Assembly: GCA_914767715.1 (NCBI GenBank)
Contig: OU612071.1
Span: forward strand, 7,361,493 to 7,425,492
Reading direction: 5' to 3'
DNA length: 64,000 nt
DNA from: Membranipora membranacea
Lineage: Eukaryota > Bryozoa > Gymnolaemata > Cheilostomatida > Membraniporidae
A model generated the notes under the pieces. That model ran no database searches. It worked only from the letters and a program-made list of their open reading frames with translations, and was not told the DNA's origin. The first letter of the stretch is position 1, and the number at the start of each line of letters is the position of its first letter. The position numbers and the translations under genes are program-made. Below are positions 12,195 through 24,880 of this stretch, in pieces.

Positions 12195-13985
12195 TAGGGC
12201 CTGCTAACGTTAGCTGAGAAGTTACCGATGAGAATTTACAATCTGCTGCTTTACCGATACCTAACTTCTCACTACCCTTCCATACAAGCTGTGGGAAGTT
12301 TCCTGTCAAATATATAATACATATGGAATAATACAACAGTACTACGATAAAATACATATACTGTACATAACACCAACAAAATACGGCAATCATCAGTGGA
12401 ATAATCGTACATAGGTGTCTTTCAGTGACATTCTATCAACTTCAAAGCTGCACCAAGATCAGACTAGCTTTATGATTGTGGAATTTAAGAAGCTAGCGGT
12501 AGGTTGCAAAAGAATTGGCTAGATTTACAGGAATATTAGCTGTTGTGGGCTGTACCACCTCCAGTGGTGTTGTGAGGCCCCAACGGCGTTGGGGTAAGGC
12601 CAGACACCCACCCCAACGCCGTAGGAAAATGTTGGGGTAACTACTCATACATATTCATCCAAAAATGTCCTGTTTATGCTGATAAATTGAGAGCAAGCCC
12701 ATCTTAATTTATTCAGTTCGATTGTGTTAGTGGTTTGCTAAGGAACAAGAAGGCTGAATTCCTACCTTCCTATCAAGAGAACAGTACTTTGCCAGTAATC
12801 TATACAATACAATAGGTGGTCAATTCAGGAGCCCTGCATTCAATTGAGAAAATGCAGCTACTTTAGTATTGTTTGGTAACAGGCTTGTTACCAAACAATA
12901 CTAAATGTTAAACAGCATTAGGAACACACACTAACAGAGTATTGTTAGAAATATGACTGAGTGCCCAGTCTTAGCTGGGGAATTGAAACTAAACTCTTCA
13001 GTTTTTGGCAACAAAACAACACTGCTGAAGGAGAAAAAAACTAGAGAGAGAGAGAAAAGGCGAGTGTGTGCGGCTCAGCTCATCAATCAAAGAAAAAGAA
13101 ACGTGTTTGTACTTTGGTAGGGTCCGGAGAATGATGAGTCAGACCAATCTGTTCCTGTTTATGAACAGAAGGTAGGCCTATGTTTTATGAATAAATTAAA
13201 ACTTGAACCTAAAACACAAGTGACAAATACAACAATCTGTTGAGCGTTAGAATTTTTTGAACTGAAAGTGAAATGAAGTGAAGCAGTGAATGATGATGAA
13301 TGAAATTTTTTGGAATTGTATTGTGGTTGTCATTTCAGACAGGTTATTAGTAAAGTAAGTGTGTAACTGTGCAGTGTAGTGAAGTAGATGTAGATAGTTT
13401 TTTATTACAATTTTTGAGTTGGATTAAAGCAGGTCCCTCAACAATTCAAGACAATCATTTAACAGTTGAGTTGGACTAGCCACTAGCCACTGACCTACCA
13501 AGCCTGGCAGAGCATTTTTCCCCTTGCTACCAGTCCAGTCTACCATATCATGAAGATCATGTCATCATTTGATTTCAGAAAAAGAAGTAATCAAGATTGA
13601 GAGGAGGAACAGGGTATTCCACCACCTGAGGATGTTCCAGCACCTGAACTTAGGAAAGATGATGCCGTACATGAGGTTAGTAAGGCTTTTTCATCTTAGT
13701 TCTTGGTTTCTCTCTCATCTCTCATCTCATTAATCTCACTCGGAGCGCTTTGGCTCCTTTATCGAGATGCAGTCGTGTATGAACAATTGTTTAAATTATC
13801 AGTAGCAAGGAAGAAAACCAGTTTGTCTACGAAATAAGAAAATAGTTAATTATGCTTTGATTCAAAGATCAATAGCTAGCTACTGCCAAGAGAAAAAAAA
13901 AAAAATCAATAAATATACACAGCACAGATGTTATGAAGTAGAGTCAGTGATAAGTTCTTATAATCAGTTAGGCAAAGCAGCTAGA
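12195..13985. other. intergenic with palindromes
   Basis: No gene recognised. There is a hairpin-rich patch at 12560-12640 (repeated CCCCAACGGCGTTGGGG motif), a perfect 20-bp-arm palindrome at 12862-12905, and an AG microsatellite near 13040-13060. Confidence 0.6.
12862..12905. repeat. perfect palindrome, 20-bp arms
   Basis: TTTAGTATTGTTTGGTAACA and its exact reverse complement are separated by 4 bases. It is a likely foldback remnant or cruciform. Confidence 0.85.
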
Positions 13986-13989
13986 ATCA

Positions 13990-14908
13990 TTAGAAAAGTT
14001 TAAGGATGCAATGTTTATATGAATGTTTGGCAGTTTTGGTGTTGATATTGCCCTTAATAGCCACATGTCTGGTATCGTGAGACTCGGCAAAATAAAGGGA
14101 GAACCGATCTTGGTCTATAGCGGCACTACCAGAAGGCATACGAAAGTACATTTTTTGGTCTGCATTAACACCTCTTTGTGCAAGGGCGTCCCAATTAAAT
14201 TGTGTCATGAGCTCAGTAATATGGTCTCGTTTTCTCTTACAGTGTGTCCACCTGAAGGCCTATTTATACCTTCTATGATATTGATGTTTTTCAATTTAAA
14301 TGGAGACCAGGTGTGGGTCGCAAATTCTAGTATAGGGCGACAGACTGTTTTATAAGCTATGGCTCTGGTTTTACTTCTAGCCTTTTTTAGACTGTGCATC
14401 AGCATGTGTAATGATTTATTAGCTTTTGAGCAAATGTTTATTATATGTTGATCGAATGACAGTTTATTGTCAATCGTGACACCAAGGTATAGTACTTTGT
14501 CAACACATTGTAAAGGGTCATTATTCATGCTGTATCGTGACACTATAGGATTTACAGTGGAGCGTTGAATTGTCATATGCTCACAGTATTTTTATATTGA
14601 ACTTCATCTGGGAACTGTCTGCCCAAGTTATAAGATGATCTAGGTCATTCTGAAATAAACTAGAATCAGCAGGTGTTGTGATTGGTTTGTACACCAAGGA
14701 ATCATCTGCATATAGTTTGAGCGTGCTGTTGGCTACCGCAGAGTGCATATCATTTATGTACACATTAAAAAAACAATGGTCCTAATACACTGCCTTGGGG
14801 CACTCCTGAGGTCACATGTCTAGTGGCCGATTTGACATTATTGACACAAACTGAGAGAAGGCGGCTCTGGAGCCATGAAAAAATCCTGTCTGCTATATGC
14901 ACTTGCAA
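13990..14908 (-). pseudogene. decayed LINE reverse transcriptase
   Basis: Read on the minus strand from 14908: a finger/palm segment, then SGVPQGSVLGPLFF, then YINDM, then the catalytic KLYADDSLVY, then LGVTIDNKLSFDQHI and the C-terminal thumb region ending near 13990. These are the ordered motifs of Jockey/CR1-type non-LTR RTs. The frame is broken three times: at an A-run near 14769, near 14578, and near 14207. An in-frame TAA ends the match upstream at 14909. The YADD motif is intact but the copy cannot make protein. The endonuclease part is missing. Confidence 0.85.
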
Positions 14909-17230
14909 TTATCTAACACTATCAATAAATGGGTTTAACCCTTCCTGTCTCCAGTGCTGACTATGAGAGGGGATTCTAAAGCATGAACACTATATGTATG
15001 GACCTGAGAAACTCCCTAACGGTAGAGCACATGAACAGTGTCATGTTTATCTCTCTGGTAGGACCACCTGTGAAGAAGTTCAACCCTAAGCCTTATGTTA
15101 AGGTATGGCTAAAATCCCACAGATCAGCAGAGTTATTCAATAGAAAGAAAGCTGACACAAACCAGCAACAGGAAAGGTACCAGCTTTTATGGGAAGTGTT
15201 TTAGACTCACAGAACTGTTTAGTGTAATATTGTTTATTACAATAATAAAAATAATATAATGAATAAAAGCAGTAGAGCCAATCCAACTTAAATCAGAACA
15301 ATTCATTCTAATTTAATTTATGTCAGAATTTGATCATTGTGACCTAATCGGTGTGACCCTGCAGAGTATAATTGGTGAGTAAATAAGTTAAATTTCCAAT
15401 TGATATAAGTATCAGTGTAGTTAGTTCATGGTTTCATTGTGTCGGCCGCGCACAGCTTGTGTTTGACCTAAGTTTCTCCCGGCCCACTGAATTGCACAGG
15501 ATTGGAGTAAAATGGGGGTAGAATTTGTTTCCAATTGTTAGAGTTGGGGTATGAAAAATTTCCTCACAACACCACTGACCACCTCCCCTTTAAAACAACG
15601 CAGCTCCATATGGTCCACTGTCACAATCCAAGCTCCTGGTCACTCCAATGAGCATTGAAACTAACTTTAGGCGTCATGCTTATATTTAATAGCAGCAAAG
15701 TCAACTAGATCAGAATATGGCTCCACAGGCATGCTTCTCGGGAGATAACATTTGACTCAAGTGATAAATGGCGCATCTTAAGATCAATATTATGCTGATA
15801 TTATTGTAGGGATTTGCTGAGAGATCATTGTAAAAAAACGAAGAAAAATGGAAGCATTGGCGTACCAGAAGCTCTAGCGTTAGATTTACCAGACTAATCA
15901 TAGGCTGATTCCTCACTGTACCACAGCTGTACCGCCTCCTCTACTATAAATAAACCAAGTAAAGACTGAGAGTGGGGTTTAAAAGTTAATTTTGGGCAAC
16001 ATGATCGGTGCACCTCCAACACTTGCACGTTAGAGGGCCAGCAATCTTACCAACAGAGCTACCTCCTATTCCATAGAATTTGAATATAATAGATAATATG
16101 ATATTAATAATAATATTATGAATATAATTACAAATATTACATACTATATTAAAATTGATGAAATAAAACCATCTTTAAATCCTATATTCTATTCATACCT
16201 GTGTAATCGGTACTATTTGACCCCCACTTGGAGGCTATATTCTCTCCCAGAGACTGTCACTTATGGTTACCACTGCTGTGCTGCAGGGCACTGATGGTAG
16301 ATAGATGCTCCGCCCACTTCCAAGCGGTGGTACACACCTCAAAATTCAGCTTCAACTTTACTGCTCTGTGCTTAGCTCTATTAACCAGCATTTCTAAATT
16401 TGGCAGGACTTAGACAAGGTGATGGCTCTGATTGGCTGTGGGTACCTGGAGACCACCCCTCTGCCAAATGAGCGTCATCTTGACAGGGGTTTCGAGACTA
16501 AACTTGAAAATCCCTGGTCCTAATCTATAGTTGAGCTAACACATTTTGAATTTGTTCCTCCATGATATCTTTTAAGCAGTAGAAGGAAGCTGTAAAAGCT
16601 AGCCGATTCTTATCCAGATTCTAAAACCTTTGTGTGACTTCAACACTAGTCTGACAGCAATATGAGCAGTGTTACTAAAACGAGTTATCTTAGTTTATTG
16701 TGTGTACCCAGAGCATCTTCTCTGAATTCACTTGTTGACTGTTTAGGTTTGACTTTCACTGCTCCACTGCTAGCCTGGACCTCCAAAAGGAAAAAGGTTG
16801 AAGTATTTTTACAAATTGTTAACAGATAGTCAAATATTTAGTATTTTTCCCGCACTTTTTACAGAACAGTTAACAGGTAGTCAAAGTTAGCTGTCTACTT
16901 ATTCCTTCCTGAAAAAAGCCAAAATGATTGTATGTGAATGTCGGTGCAGGTTACGTACAAAAAAGGAATGAAATCTGATTGATTGCTAAAAATTACCATG
17001 CTAAAATGCTACCAATGTTTTAAGTTGATTATTGTCTTATTTGACACCCATATAGTGTAAGACAAATCATAAACACGGTCTTTGAATTACAATTTAAAAC
17101 GGTGGTTAAAATCTTTATGTTTAGTCGCTCACCACTTTGTGGCGGCGAAATAGTGTGCCTTAAGGATGAGGCTGCAATGTCTGCGCCAATTTGCTCTCAG
17201 TTTGTAGGCAGGTCTGAGCACACCTGGGGG
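14909..17230. other. intergenic, no gene recognised
   Basis: No domain or splice-supported exon is seen. A degenerate tRNA-like stretch on the minus strand (about 16020-16075) has a recognisable A-box (TAGCTCTGTTGGTAAGA) but no good B-box. Confidence 0.55.
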
Positions 17231-17261
17231 TCCAACAACTCCAAGTAGTCAGTGGACTGCA

Positions 17262-17333
17262 GTAGATCTGAACCCACGACCTTCAACACATGCATGCTGA
17301 AGGATCGGCGCTCTAACCACTAAGCCAACTCCT
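17262..17333 (-). repeat. tRNA-derived SINE head or tRNA pseudogene
   Basis: The minus strand carries an A-box-like GGCTTAGTGGTTAGAGC and a B-box-like GGGTTCAGATC with a hairpin between them. There is no matching acceptor stem, so it is not a functional tRNA. Confidence 0.5.
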
Positions 17334-17573
17334 TAACACCAAGTACCCAAGGGTTTTCGAAACACTGATATCTCTTAGCAATGACCCTAATACATACATT
17401 GTGGTAACAAGTTTGCAATAGTGGGAAGCCTGTGGGATGTGAGTGCATGACTCTAATAAGTGAATTCTGGCCTTTGTAATTAGCACCATCAACCAATTTT
17501 GTGTTTGGTGATTGAGGGATGGCGCACACAGTTACGCTCTTGCCATTCACCGCCAGGCATATTGCCACAAGAA

Positions 17574-17726
17574 TCATTGGTGTTTGTCCCAAAGAAGAGA
17601 TTTTGATACACTCTGCAGAAACATACCCTTATAATTTCGTGCAGGATGGTAGTTGGCCACTTCGATACACTTTCCGTCAATAGCTGCCATTCCTACTCCA
17701 AGCTCCTTACTATCTTTCCACATCAC
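17574..17726 (-). CDS. CAP-domain (GLIPR2/GAPR-1-like) C-terminal exon
   Basis: An acceptor (TTTTAGTTAG) is followed in phase 0 by VMWKDSKELGVGMA, then ANYHPARNYKG, and a TGA at 17574-17576. This matches the conserved '(F)TQVVWKxSKELGxG ... NYxPxGNYxG' half of the CAP/SCP superfamily as found in Golgi-associated pathogenesis-related proteins. It joins in frame to the exon at 18934-19010. The GHFT segment normally just before VVW is not visible: either an extra exon was missed in the 1.2-kb intron, or the copy has lost part of the fold. Confidence 0.65.
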   Translation of the reverse strand: MMWKDSKELGVGMAAIDGKCIEVANYHPARNYKGMFLQSVSKSLLWDKHQ

Positions 17727-18933
17727 CTAACTAAAATGTCCTGTCAGGTGAGAAATTAGAGATCCATTAGTTATAATAATATATTAATAGATGTCTGTCC
17801 GTTCAGTCGATGACTGTACCTAGGTTCGTTGTAGGAAGAGGTTTGTATAGTGACGACCAGGTTTCCTAGTCATTAGTGGCACTGTTCAATCACTGACAGC
17901 CTTAGCCCAGCATGAAGCTGGACGGAGCTGAAGTTGTTTATAATGGCGTGCTCCTGTATAGAGCTATACCATACAGGAGGGTTCTTGTATCTGCTTACAC
18001 ATTATTGTTGTACATACAGAAGACCTCAATTATGATAAGTCCCGATCCGAAGGGAAACAATCAAAATACCCACAATATAAATATATGTATACAAGTAGAG
18101 AGATAACAGCGAATGACGATGTAACATTTCTCCTACTAGAACCTGACCAATATAATAAGCAACCAATGATCTTACATTTTGAAGTGACAAACTCTACCAA
18201 AAGTTGTCCGTTTTGATTTTGAAAAGTAAATTTGTTTAAAAATTTAACATCCCAGAGGTAACAGACCTTAAATAGGTAGTGTCTTTTATCCCGGGGGCTG
18301 AGACTACAGTCTTAATTAAGACTAACATTTCAAAACATATTTATTAAATTACTCAAAATAAGACTGTGAAATAGTTTTGTCGACCTTGAGTCAAAGATTA
18401 ATAAAAGAATATCCATAGAAATTTATATGATTAATAGGGCAGATTATTGAACACATTACATCTAAATTGACGATTAAAAATTCATTATTCAATAAATTAG
18501 AATGAAGTTCCACACATAACAAATGGTATCTTGAGTAAAATTTCCATTGGTCCGCAAAGGCAGGGAAAATTATACCAGTATATGGATATGTTTTTTTAAT
18601 TTGCTACTGAAATTAGACTGATATTGGGATGTACTTTGATTTCCATAGTCCATTGCCATTTTAAGTTGATATAAGTGACCGACTGACACAAGCTATGCGT
18701 TCAAAAGTTGCTTGTTGGAGGTATAACAATACTCTTAGCTTGGGGGAAAACCTTCTTGTAAGGCGCAAAAATCAGTGTTATTGTGAAGTTTTAATTTAAA
18801 ACTATAAGGGTCGTCTACCTATTAGTCAGTGAGTGCCAACGCCAATTAAAATGAGGAGAGGAAGTAAATTTAGGTACCATTCAGTTAAGCTAGCTCAGAG
18901 GTTACTAAGTTTAACCAAGCACTAGTGACTTAC

Positions 18934-19010
18934 CTGTTTTGAGACCGTGTTGTGGGGTCTGAAGTCATAATCCTTAATCTCACTGTACCACTGATCACCA
19001 CACTCAGAAC
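18934..19010 (-). CDS. CAP-domain upstream exon
   Basis: 77 nt between a TTTGTCAG acceptor and a GTAAGT donor, phase 1 in and phase 0 out. It encodes CGDQWYSEIKDYDF, the WY-x-EIKxYxF signature of GAPR-1-type CAP proteins. Exon phase agrees with the downstream exon at 17574-17726. Further upstream exons, which should hold the HN-x2-R-x2-H start of the domain, were not found up to 20 kb, so the gene is partial as read. Confidence 0.65.
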
Positions 19011-20440
19011 CTGACAAATTAGGATCAAGTTTACAGCCATATAAACAAAGCAAAACACCAGCTCAAGAGGTATTCAGATATTTGCAAATTTACTGGCACG
19101 TCGGCACCACCGTACACGCATTATCCAGCGCAGAGCCTTTTGTTTACCGAAGTGATGCAACCTGTTTGTATGATCAGAATGGAACATTAATACAATATCA
19201 TATTATATCATATCAAGTAACATTCCAGATTGAAAGGCATTAAAATTTGAAAATAATTGTGATAACCAATTTATGGTCTGTGTACAAACAGGACAACTGG
19301 CACAAATATTTCTATTATCCATGTCCTCCCTTAGTGAATGTAGGTTATGGTGATGTGGATGGCTGGTGATCTTTCTCACAATACTAAAATACTTTAGGCA
19401 GCATATCTCCAGCATATGCATTGTTAAGTTAATGTTAATAGTTAGGATCGCTGTTAATCATGATAATGGTTGTTTTTTTATGTAAGCTCTGGTGAGTTGG
19501 AGCACAGCGGTCACCAGTGCAAAGATAGTCCCCTTGGAAGTCCTCATCCAATATTGCTCCCGAATAAACAGGTATGCTAACTACACCACAGCAGAGCATG
19601 TGTATCTATGAAATAAACTAAGTACCTAACAAGTAACATGTGTACCCACTCCTTGTCTTCTAAATTGCCTCCAAGTTGTCACACCAAACTCCTTTTGATG
19701 ACACTCGCGCTACATTTATAAATTAATGCTACGGCGGTCGGGGACTTTCATGGGTTAATAGGTTCCCCTATGAGTTTATATATCCTGGCAATGAGTATAC
19801 ACGTTGATTTGTTGGCTTATGCCTTCCAATGCACATAAATGCATCAATGCCTTCTTATTGTATTTTTTTATTTTTTGTTGTTGTTTTCACATGGTCCTAT
19901 TTGCTTCATGCGTTGATCTTGATCGGTGGTTAATGAAATTCATAATAATAATAATTATGTGGCAACAATCAATTTTCACCATAGCTTCATTGTTTAGCTT
20001 TCTGTCGAGCTAAATGCTGCACTCACATCGAGAGATATAACACGTCAGTTAGAAGGCAGCAAACAGCGGGCTCTGGTTAATGAGTCTTTTGTTTGATAAT
20101 AACATTACCAGCAGTGATCTAAACACTAGACTGGACTGTAGGCCGGGGTGCATAACTTCATAATCAACAATCTTCACTCTAAGGACAGTCTAGTTCGCGG
20201 TTAAGACATTCTCGTCTCACTGAGATTTAACCAGAACAACAATGTATGGCTGAAAAACTACCATAACATCATATGGAAGCTCATCCAGGGAACTACACAT
20301 TTCATCTATCCGGCTCCTCTCTCTCAAATTGGAAAAGGCGAGATAACTTAATACAGAAATTCCTTTGATGGAATAAACCTTAAAATACCTTAAAGAAACG
20401 CAAACGGTAATATTATACCAAATCCCATGTGAGAGAAAAT
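19011..20440. other. intergenic, no gene recognised
   Basis: No recognised domain. The last few hundred bases form a long minus-strand open frame continuous with the minisatellite, which I regard as fortuitous. Confidence 0.5.
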
Positions 20441-20459
20441 TACAACGAATAAGTGAATA

Positions 20460-22583
20460 TGTGAATAGTAGAATAACCATACTCTTCGATTCCACAAGCT
20501 CAGAAATTCCTAGCCGAATAGTGAATAACCGAATAATCTTATTCATCATCTCAATAAGCTCAGAAATTCCTAGCCGAATAGTGAATAACCGAATAATCTT
20601 ATCCACCATCTCTATAAGCTCAGAAATTCCTAGCCGAATAGTGAATAACCGAATAATGTAATTCATCATCCCTATAAGCTCAGAAATTCCTAGCCGAATA
20701 GTGAATAACCGAATAATCTTATCCACCATCTCTATAAGCTCAGAAATTCCTAGCCGAATAGTGAATAACCGAATAATGTAATTCATCATCCCTATAAGCT
20801 CAGAAATTCCCGGCCGAATAGTGAATAACCGAATAATCTTATTCATCATCTCTATAAGCTCAGAAATTCCTAGCCGCATAGTGAATATCCGAATAATGTA
20901 ATTCATCATCCCTATAAGCTCAGAAATCCCCAGCCGAATAGTGAATAACCGAATAATCTTATTCATCATCTCTATAAGCTCAGAAATTCCTAGCCGAATA
21001 GTGAATAACCGAATAATCTTATCCACCATCTCTATAAGCTCAGAAATTCCTAGCCGAATAGTGAATAACCGAATAATGTAATTCATCATCCCTATAAGCT
21101 CAGAAATTCCCGGCCGAATAGTGAATAACCGAATAATCTTATTCATCATCTCTACAAGGTCAGAAATTCCGAGCTGAATAGTGAATAACCGAATAATCTT
21201 ATTCATCATCTCTATAGGCTCAGAAATTCCCAGCCGAATAGTGAATTACCAAATAATCTTATTCATCATCTCAATAAGCTCAGAAATTCCCGGCTGAATA
21301 GTGAATAACCGAATAATCTTATTCATCATCTCTACAAGGTCAGAAATTCCCAGCTGAATTGTGAATAACCGAATAATCTTATCCACCATCTCTATAAGCT
21401 CAGATATTCCTAGCCGAATAGTGAATAACCGAATAATCTTATTCATCATCCCTATAAGCTCAGAAACTACTAGCCGAATAGTGAATAACCGAATAATCTT
21501 ATTCATCATCTCTATAGGCTCAGAAATTCCCAGCCGAATATTGAATAACCAAATAATCTTATTCATCATCTCAATAAGCTCAGAAATTCCCGGCTGAATA
21601 GTGAATAACCGAATAATCTTATTCATCATCTCTACAAGGTCAGAAATTCCCAGCTGAATTGTGAATAACCGAATAATCTTATTCATCATCTCTATAAGCT
21701 CAGAAATCCCCAGCAGAATAGTGAATAACCGAATAATCTTATTCATCATCTCTATAGGCTCAGAAATTCCCAGCCGAATATTGAATAACCAAATAATCTT
21801 ATTCATCATCTCAATAAGCTCAGAAATTCCCGGCTGAATAGTGAATAACCGAATAATCTTATTCATCATCTCTACAAGGTCAGAAATTCCCAGCTGAATT
21901 GTGAATTACCGAATAGTCTTATTCATCATCTCTATAGGCTCAGAAATTCCCAGCCGAATAGTGAATAACTGAATAATGTTATTCATCATCTATATAAGCT
22001 CAGAAATTCCTAGCCGAATAGTGAATAACCGAATGATCTTATTCATCATCTCTATGAGCTCAGAAATCCCCAGCCGAATAGTGAATAACCGAATAATCTT
22101 ATTCATCATCCCTATAAGCTCAGAAATATCCGGCCGAATAGTGAATAACCGAATAATCTTATTCATCATCCCTATAAGCTCAGAAACTACTAGCCGAATA
22201 GTGAATAACCGAATAATGTAATTCATCATCTCTATAAGCTCAGAAATTCCCAGCCGAATAGTGAATAACCGAATAATCTTATCCACCATCTCTATAAGCT
22301 CAGAAAATCCCGGCCGAATAGTGAATAACTGAATAATCTTATTCATCATCTATATAAGCTCAGAAATTCCTAGCCGAATAGTGAATAACCGAATAATCTT
22401 ATTCATCATCCCAATAAGCTCAGAAATCCCCAGCCGAATAGTGAATAACCGAATAATCTTATTCATCATCCCTAGAAGCTCAGAAATTCACGGGCGAATA
22501 GTGAATAACCGAATAATCTTATTCATCATCTCTAAAAGCTCAGAAATTCCCAGCCGAATAGTGAATAATCAAATAATCCAATG
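20460..22583. repeat. 60-bp minisatellite, about 35 copies
   Basis: Tandem 60-bp unit beginning GTGAATAACCGAATAATCTT and ending AGCCGAATA. Units differ at a few recurring sites (CTATAAGCT/CTATAGGCT/CTACAAGGT; CCTAGCC/CCCGGCC/CCCAGCT). The variants recur in blocks at 240-300-bp offsets (e.g. near 21181, 21481 and 21721), so there is higher-order structure. The unit length is a multiple of 3 and largely stop-free, giving long repetitive frames on both strands. Confidence 0.97.
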
Positions 22584-22589
22584 ATGCGC

Positions 22590-23215
22590 TGAAACATAGA
22601 TATTTTATTGTGATTCTATATATGAAAATGCTTGCACATTTCTACGAAGGCAACAACTTTTAGTGTGATATAATATGAGAAATAGGTTTGCTATTATTAT
22701 TATTATTATTCACTCAGTCACAGTCAGTCTTTTTCCCTCCACGTCTCTTTTTTCTGTAATAAAAGAGTCATTACTTTTCATAACGGACATATCCACACAT
22801 GCAAAAACATGTTGGTTAGCGCAAGTGACATGTAGTAAGTCATTCACAGATCGTTCGTTCAGATCGTTCTAGATCACCTTTTACTTCCTATATATTCATA
22901 ACACAACACATAGACATACAGTAGGCCTAGACATATATAAAATATTGTATGAAAAAGTATAAAATATAGTATCGAGAAAATTCATCAAACTAAATCACTG
23001 CAAATTTCCTTTCATTGTGGAGTTCCAATAGTCAGAGTTATCTTACGTAATAGAAATAACCAAATCCTTGTGTTGTCTGCATAGCGACCCATTAACAATG
23101 AAGATAAATTACAGCGACAGACTGGCCTCGGAAATAGAGAATGCAATAATTAAGAACTGTATGATGCTACAAAAAGTTGGGAGTTTTGCCATCATCATGC
23201 ATAGTAAGGGTAGTA
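22590..23215. other. intergenic spacer
   Basis: Short unique sequence between the minisatellite and the repeat-exon gene. A (TTA)n microsatellite lies near 22692-22710. No gene recognised. Confidence 0.6.
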
Positions 23216-23217
23216 TT

Positions 23218-23273
23218 TCATATCATACCATATCCTCCGATTCGCTGACTGCACCTGGGTGGTCCTGTATGCT
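23218..23273 (-). CDS. repeat-exon gene: likely terminal exon
   Basis: A strong pyrimidine tract and TTTCTAG acceptor are followed in phase 1 by about 18 codons (EHTGPPRCSQRIGG...), then TGA. It joins in frame to the exon at 23591-23677. An internal GTATG could serve as an alternative donor. The function is unknown. Confidence 0.5.
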
Positions 23274-23590
23274 CTAGAAACACGAGAAAAAAGAGATGGT
23301 TAACATTTGCAATAATGAGTCTGGTACAGCAAAGAATTACCATAAATGGTTGTGCTATCCATACGCACAACTTCTTATTTTAACAACAGTCCAGTCTTGA
23401 CTCGTCTACTAGTATCAAAGTAAATAAATATACAGTACTAATATACAATCTTTACTCTGGTATGCTTGATCTGAGATAGGTAGGAACTCGGAATTATTGG
23501 TCGTTGATGTAAATATATAAATATCAATATCCAAGAATCCCTACGAGTGAGTGCATTGACAAGCCCTAAACATGATCCTGTTATCAGTAC

Positions 23591-23677
23591 CTGATTTTTT
23601 GACAGCTTTTCTTTTGTTGTGTGTAGAAGGTGCAAAGTTTTTAACATCAACTTTGCTATGACCATCTACTACCGGTA
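23591..23677 (-). CDS. repeat-exon gene: 87-nt basic exon
   Basis: TTTTGCAG acceptor, GTACTG donor, phase 1-1. It encodes 29 residues rich in Lys and Val (contains GHSKVDVKNF and ends KRKAVKKS). The KVD core echoes the KVDAHG of the repeat exons, suggesting common descent. It splices in frame to both neighbours. Confidence 0.55.
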
Positions 23678-24250
23678 CTGCAAAATTATGACAGGTAGCT
23701 TTAGGTAAAATCTCAGATAAGACAAGTCCTAGTGCAGTATGCAGACATTTCTAAAGCGTTATATCTTAGTGTTTTTGGTTTTTCGGGAGGGGGCTTTGAG
23801 GTGTCTTAGTTTGTGGTTTAGGTTTGGGGTTTTGGGGTTCATTTTTGAAATTTTTGGGTGGTGGCGAAATGTGAATCGCGAAATGTTGCAGATTTCCTAG
23901 TGCACACATCTCGAAAGATACACAAAACATGTAGGCCTGGAACCTTTATGCTTATGACATTATCATTAACATTACATTATGACATTAAGAAAATCATTGT
24001 GCATTATTTTTGTCAGCAAAGCGGAACCATAAAAAGCAAATTACATTAAAAACAAGTAAGAGAAGCTGTCACACTAAACTAAGCATTTTCTCTTTGAAAA
24101 GCGCTTAAACAAAAGGTTTATGAGTTGTCCTCTCTCAATTTGAGAGGATTTTGAAATTGACAAGCCCTCTCCCCACCCGCCCCCGCCCCCAGAGAGGCTT
24201 GTCAAGACAGGCTAGGCTGTCAACTACTTGTCCTCAAAAGAACTACGCAC

Positions 24251-24307
24251 CTTGTTCTGTAGGGTTAGCCTCATCAACTACTTGTGCTCCATGTGCATCT
24301 ACTTTTT
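24251..24307 (-). CDS. repeat-exon gene: repeat unit A (57 nt)
   Basis: TCTCTTTTACAG acceptor, GTGCGT donor, phase 1-1. It encodes EKVDAHGAQVVDEANPTEQ, 19 residues, hydrophilic and acidic, identical to unit B. The exon and its intron flanks are duplicated as a block (about 573 bp offset to unit B). Confidence 0.65.
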
Positions 24308-24823
24308 CTGTAAAAGAGACCAAATAACAAGCCATCAATTTTTATTTGTAGCCCTCATTTTGTATTAAATTAAACGCTTTAAAGGATTTGCCTATAAACC
24401 TACAAACGTCAGTTGTACACTGTGACAAACCGTCAACTGAAGTCTCTATTCAATGAAAAGAATCATACCCTTTTGTGACCTACTTTATGACTAGTTTCCT
24501 ACTTTTGTTTGGGGTTAGTGACACCCTCAACTTGATGGCGTCAAAATCATTAGTAATAGAACACTAATATATCTCAGGGTTTCGATAAGCTTTCTCTGCG
24601 AAAGGAGTAGGATGAGCGTATGAATCTAATATTTGCCAATCTGCTGACAGCATAGTGAGCCATATATAAAAAGAAACTGTCAACTACCTATTAGAGGGGC
24701 TGCTGCATGCGTCGGGAATTGGTTGGGCTCCACTATCCATTTTGATAGTGGAGCGCCACAAAATACATACATGGGCAGCGGTTATTTGGTTATCAACTAC
24801 TTGTCCTCAAATGAACTACGTAC

Positions 24824-24880
24824 CTTGTTCTGTAGGGTTAGCCTCATCAACTACTTGTGCTCCATGTGCATCTACTTTCT
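24824..24880 (-). CDS. repeat-exon gene: repeat unit B (57 nt)
   Basis: The same acceptor as unit A and a GTACGT donor. It encodes the same 19 residues as unit A with only silent change. Phase 1-1 symmetry means any number of copies keeps the frame. Confidence 0.65.

Noticed and set aside
17320-17592. A 90-codon minus-strand frame downstream of the CAP exon
   Set aside because: To use it, the CAP exon would need a 14-nt intron. The CAP frame itself ends naturally at a TGA, and the frame overlaps a tRNA-like repeat.
20217-21209. A 330-codon repetitive protein gene on the minus strand
   Set aside because: It is the 60-bp minisatellite read through. The opposite strand is equally open, and there are no promoter or splice signals.
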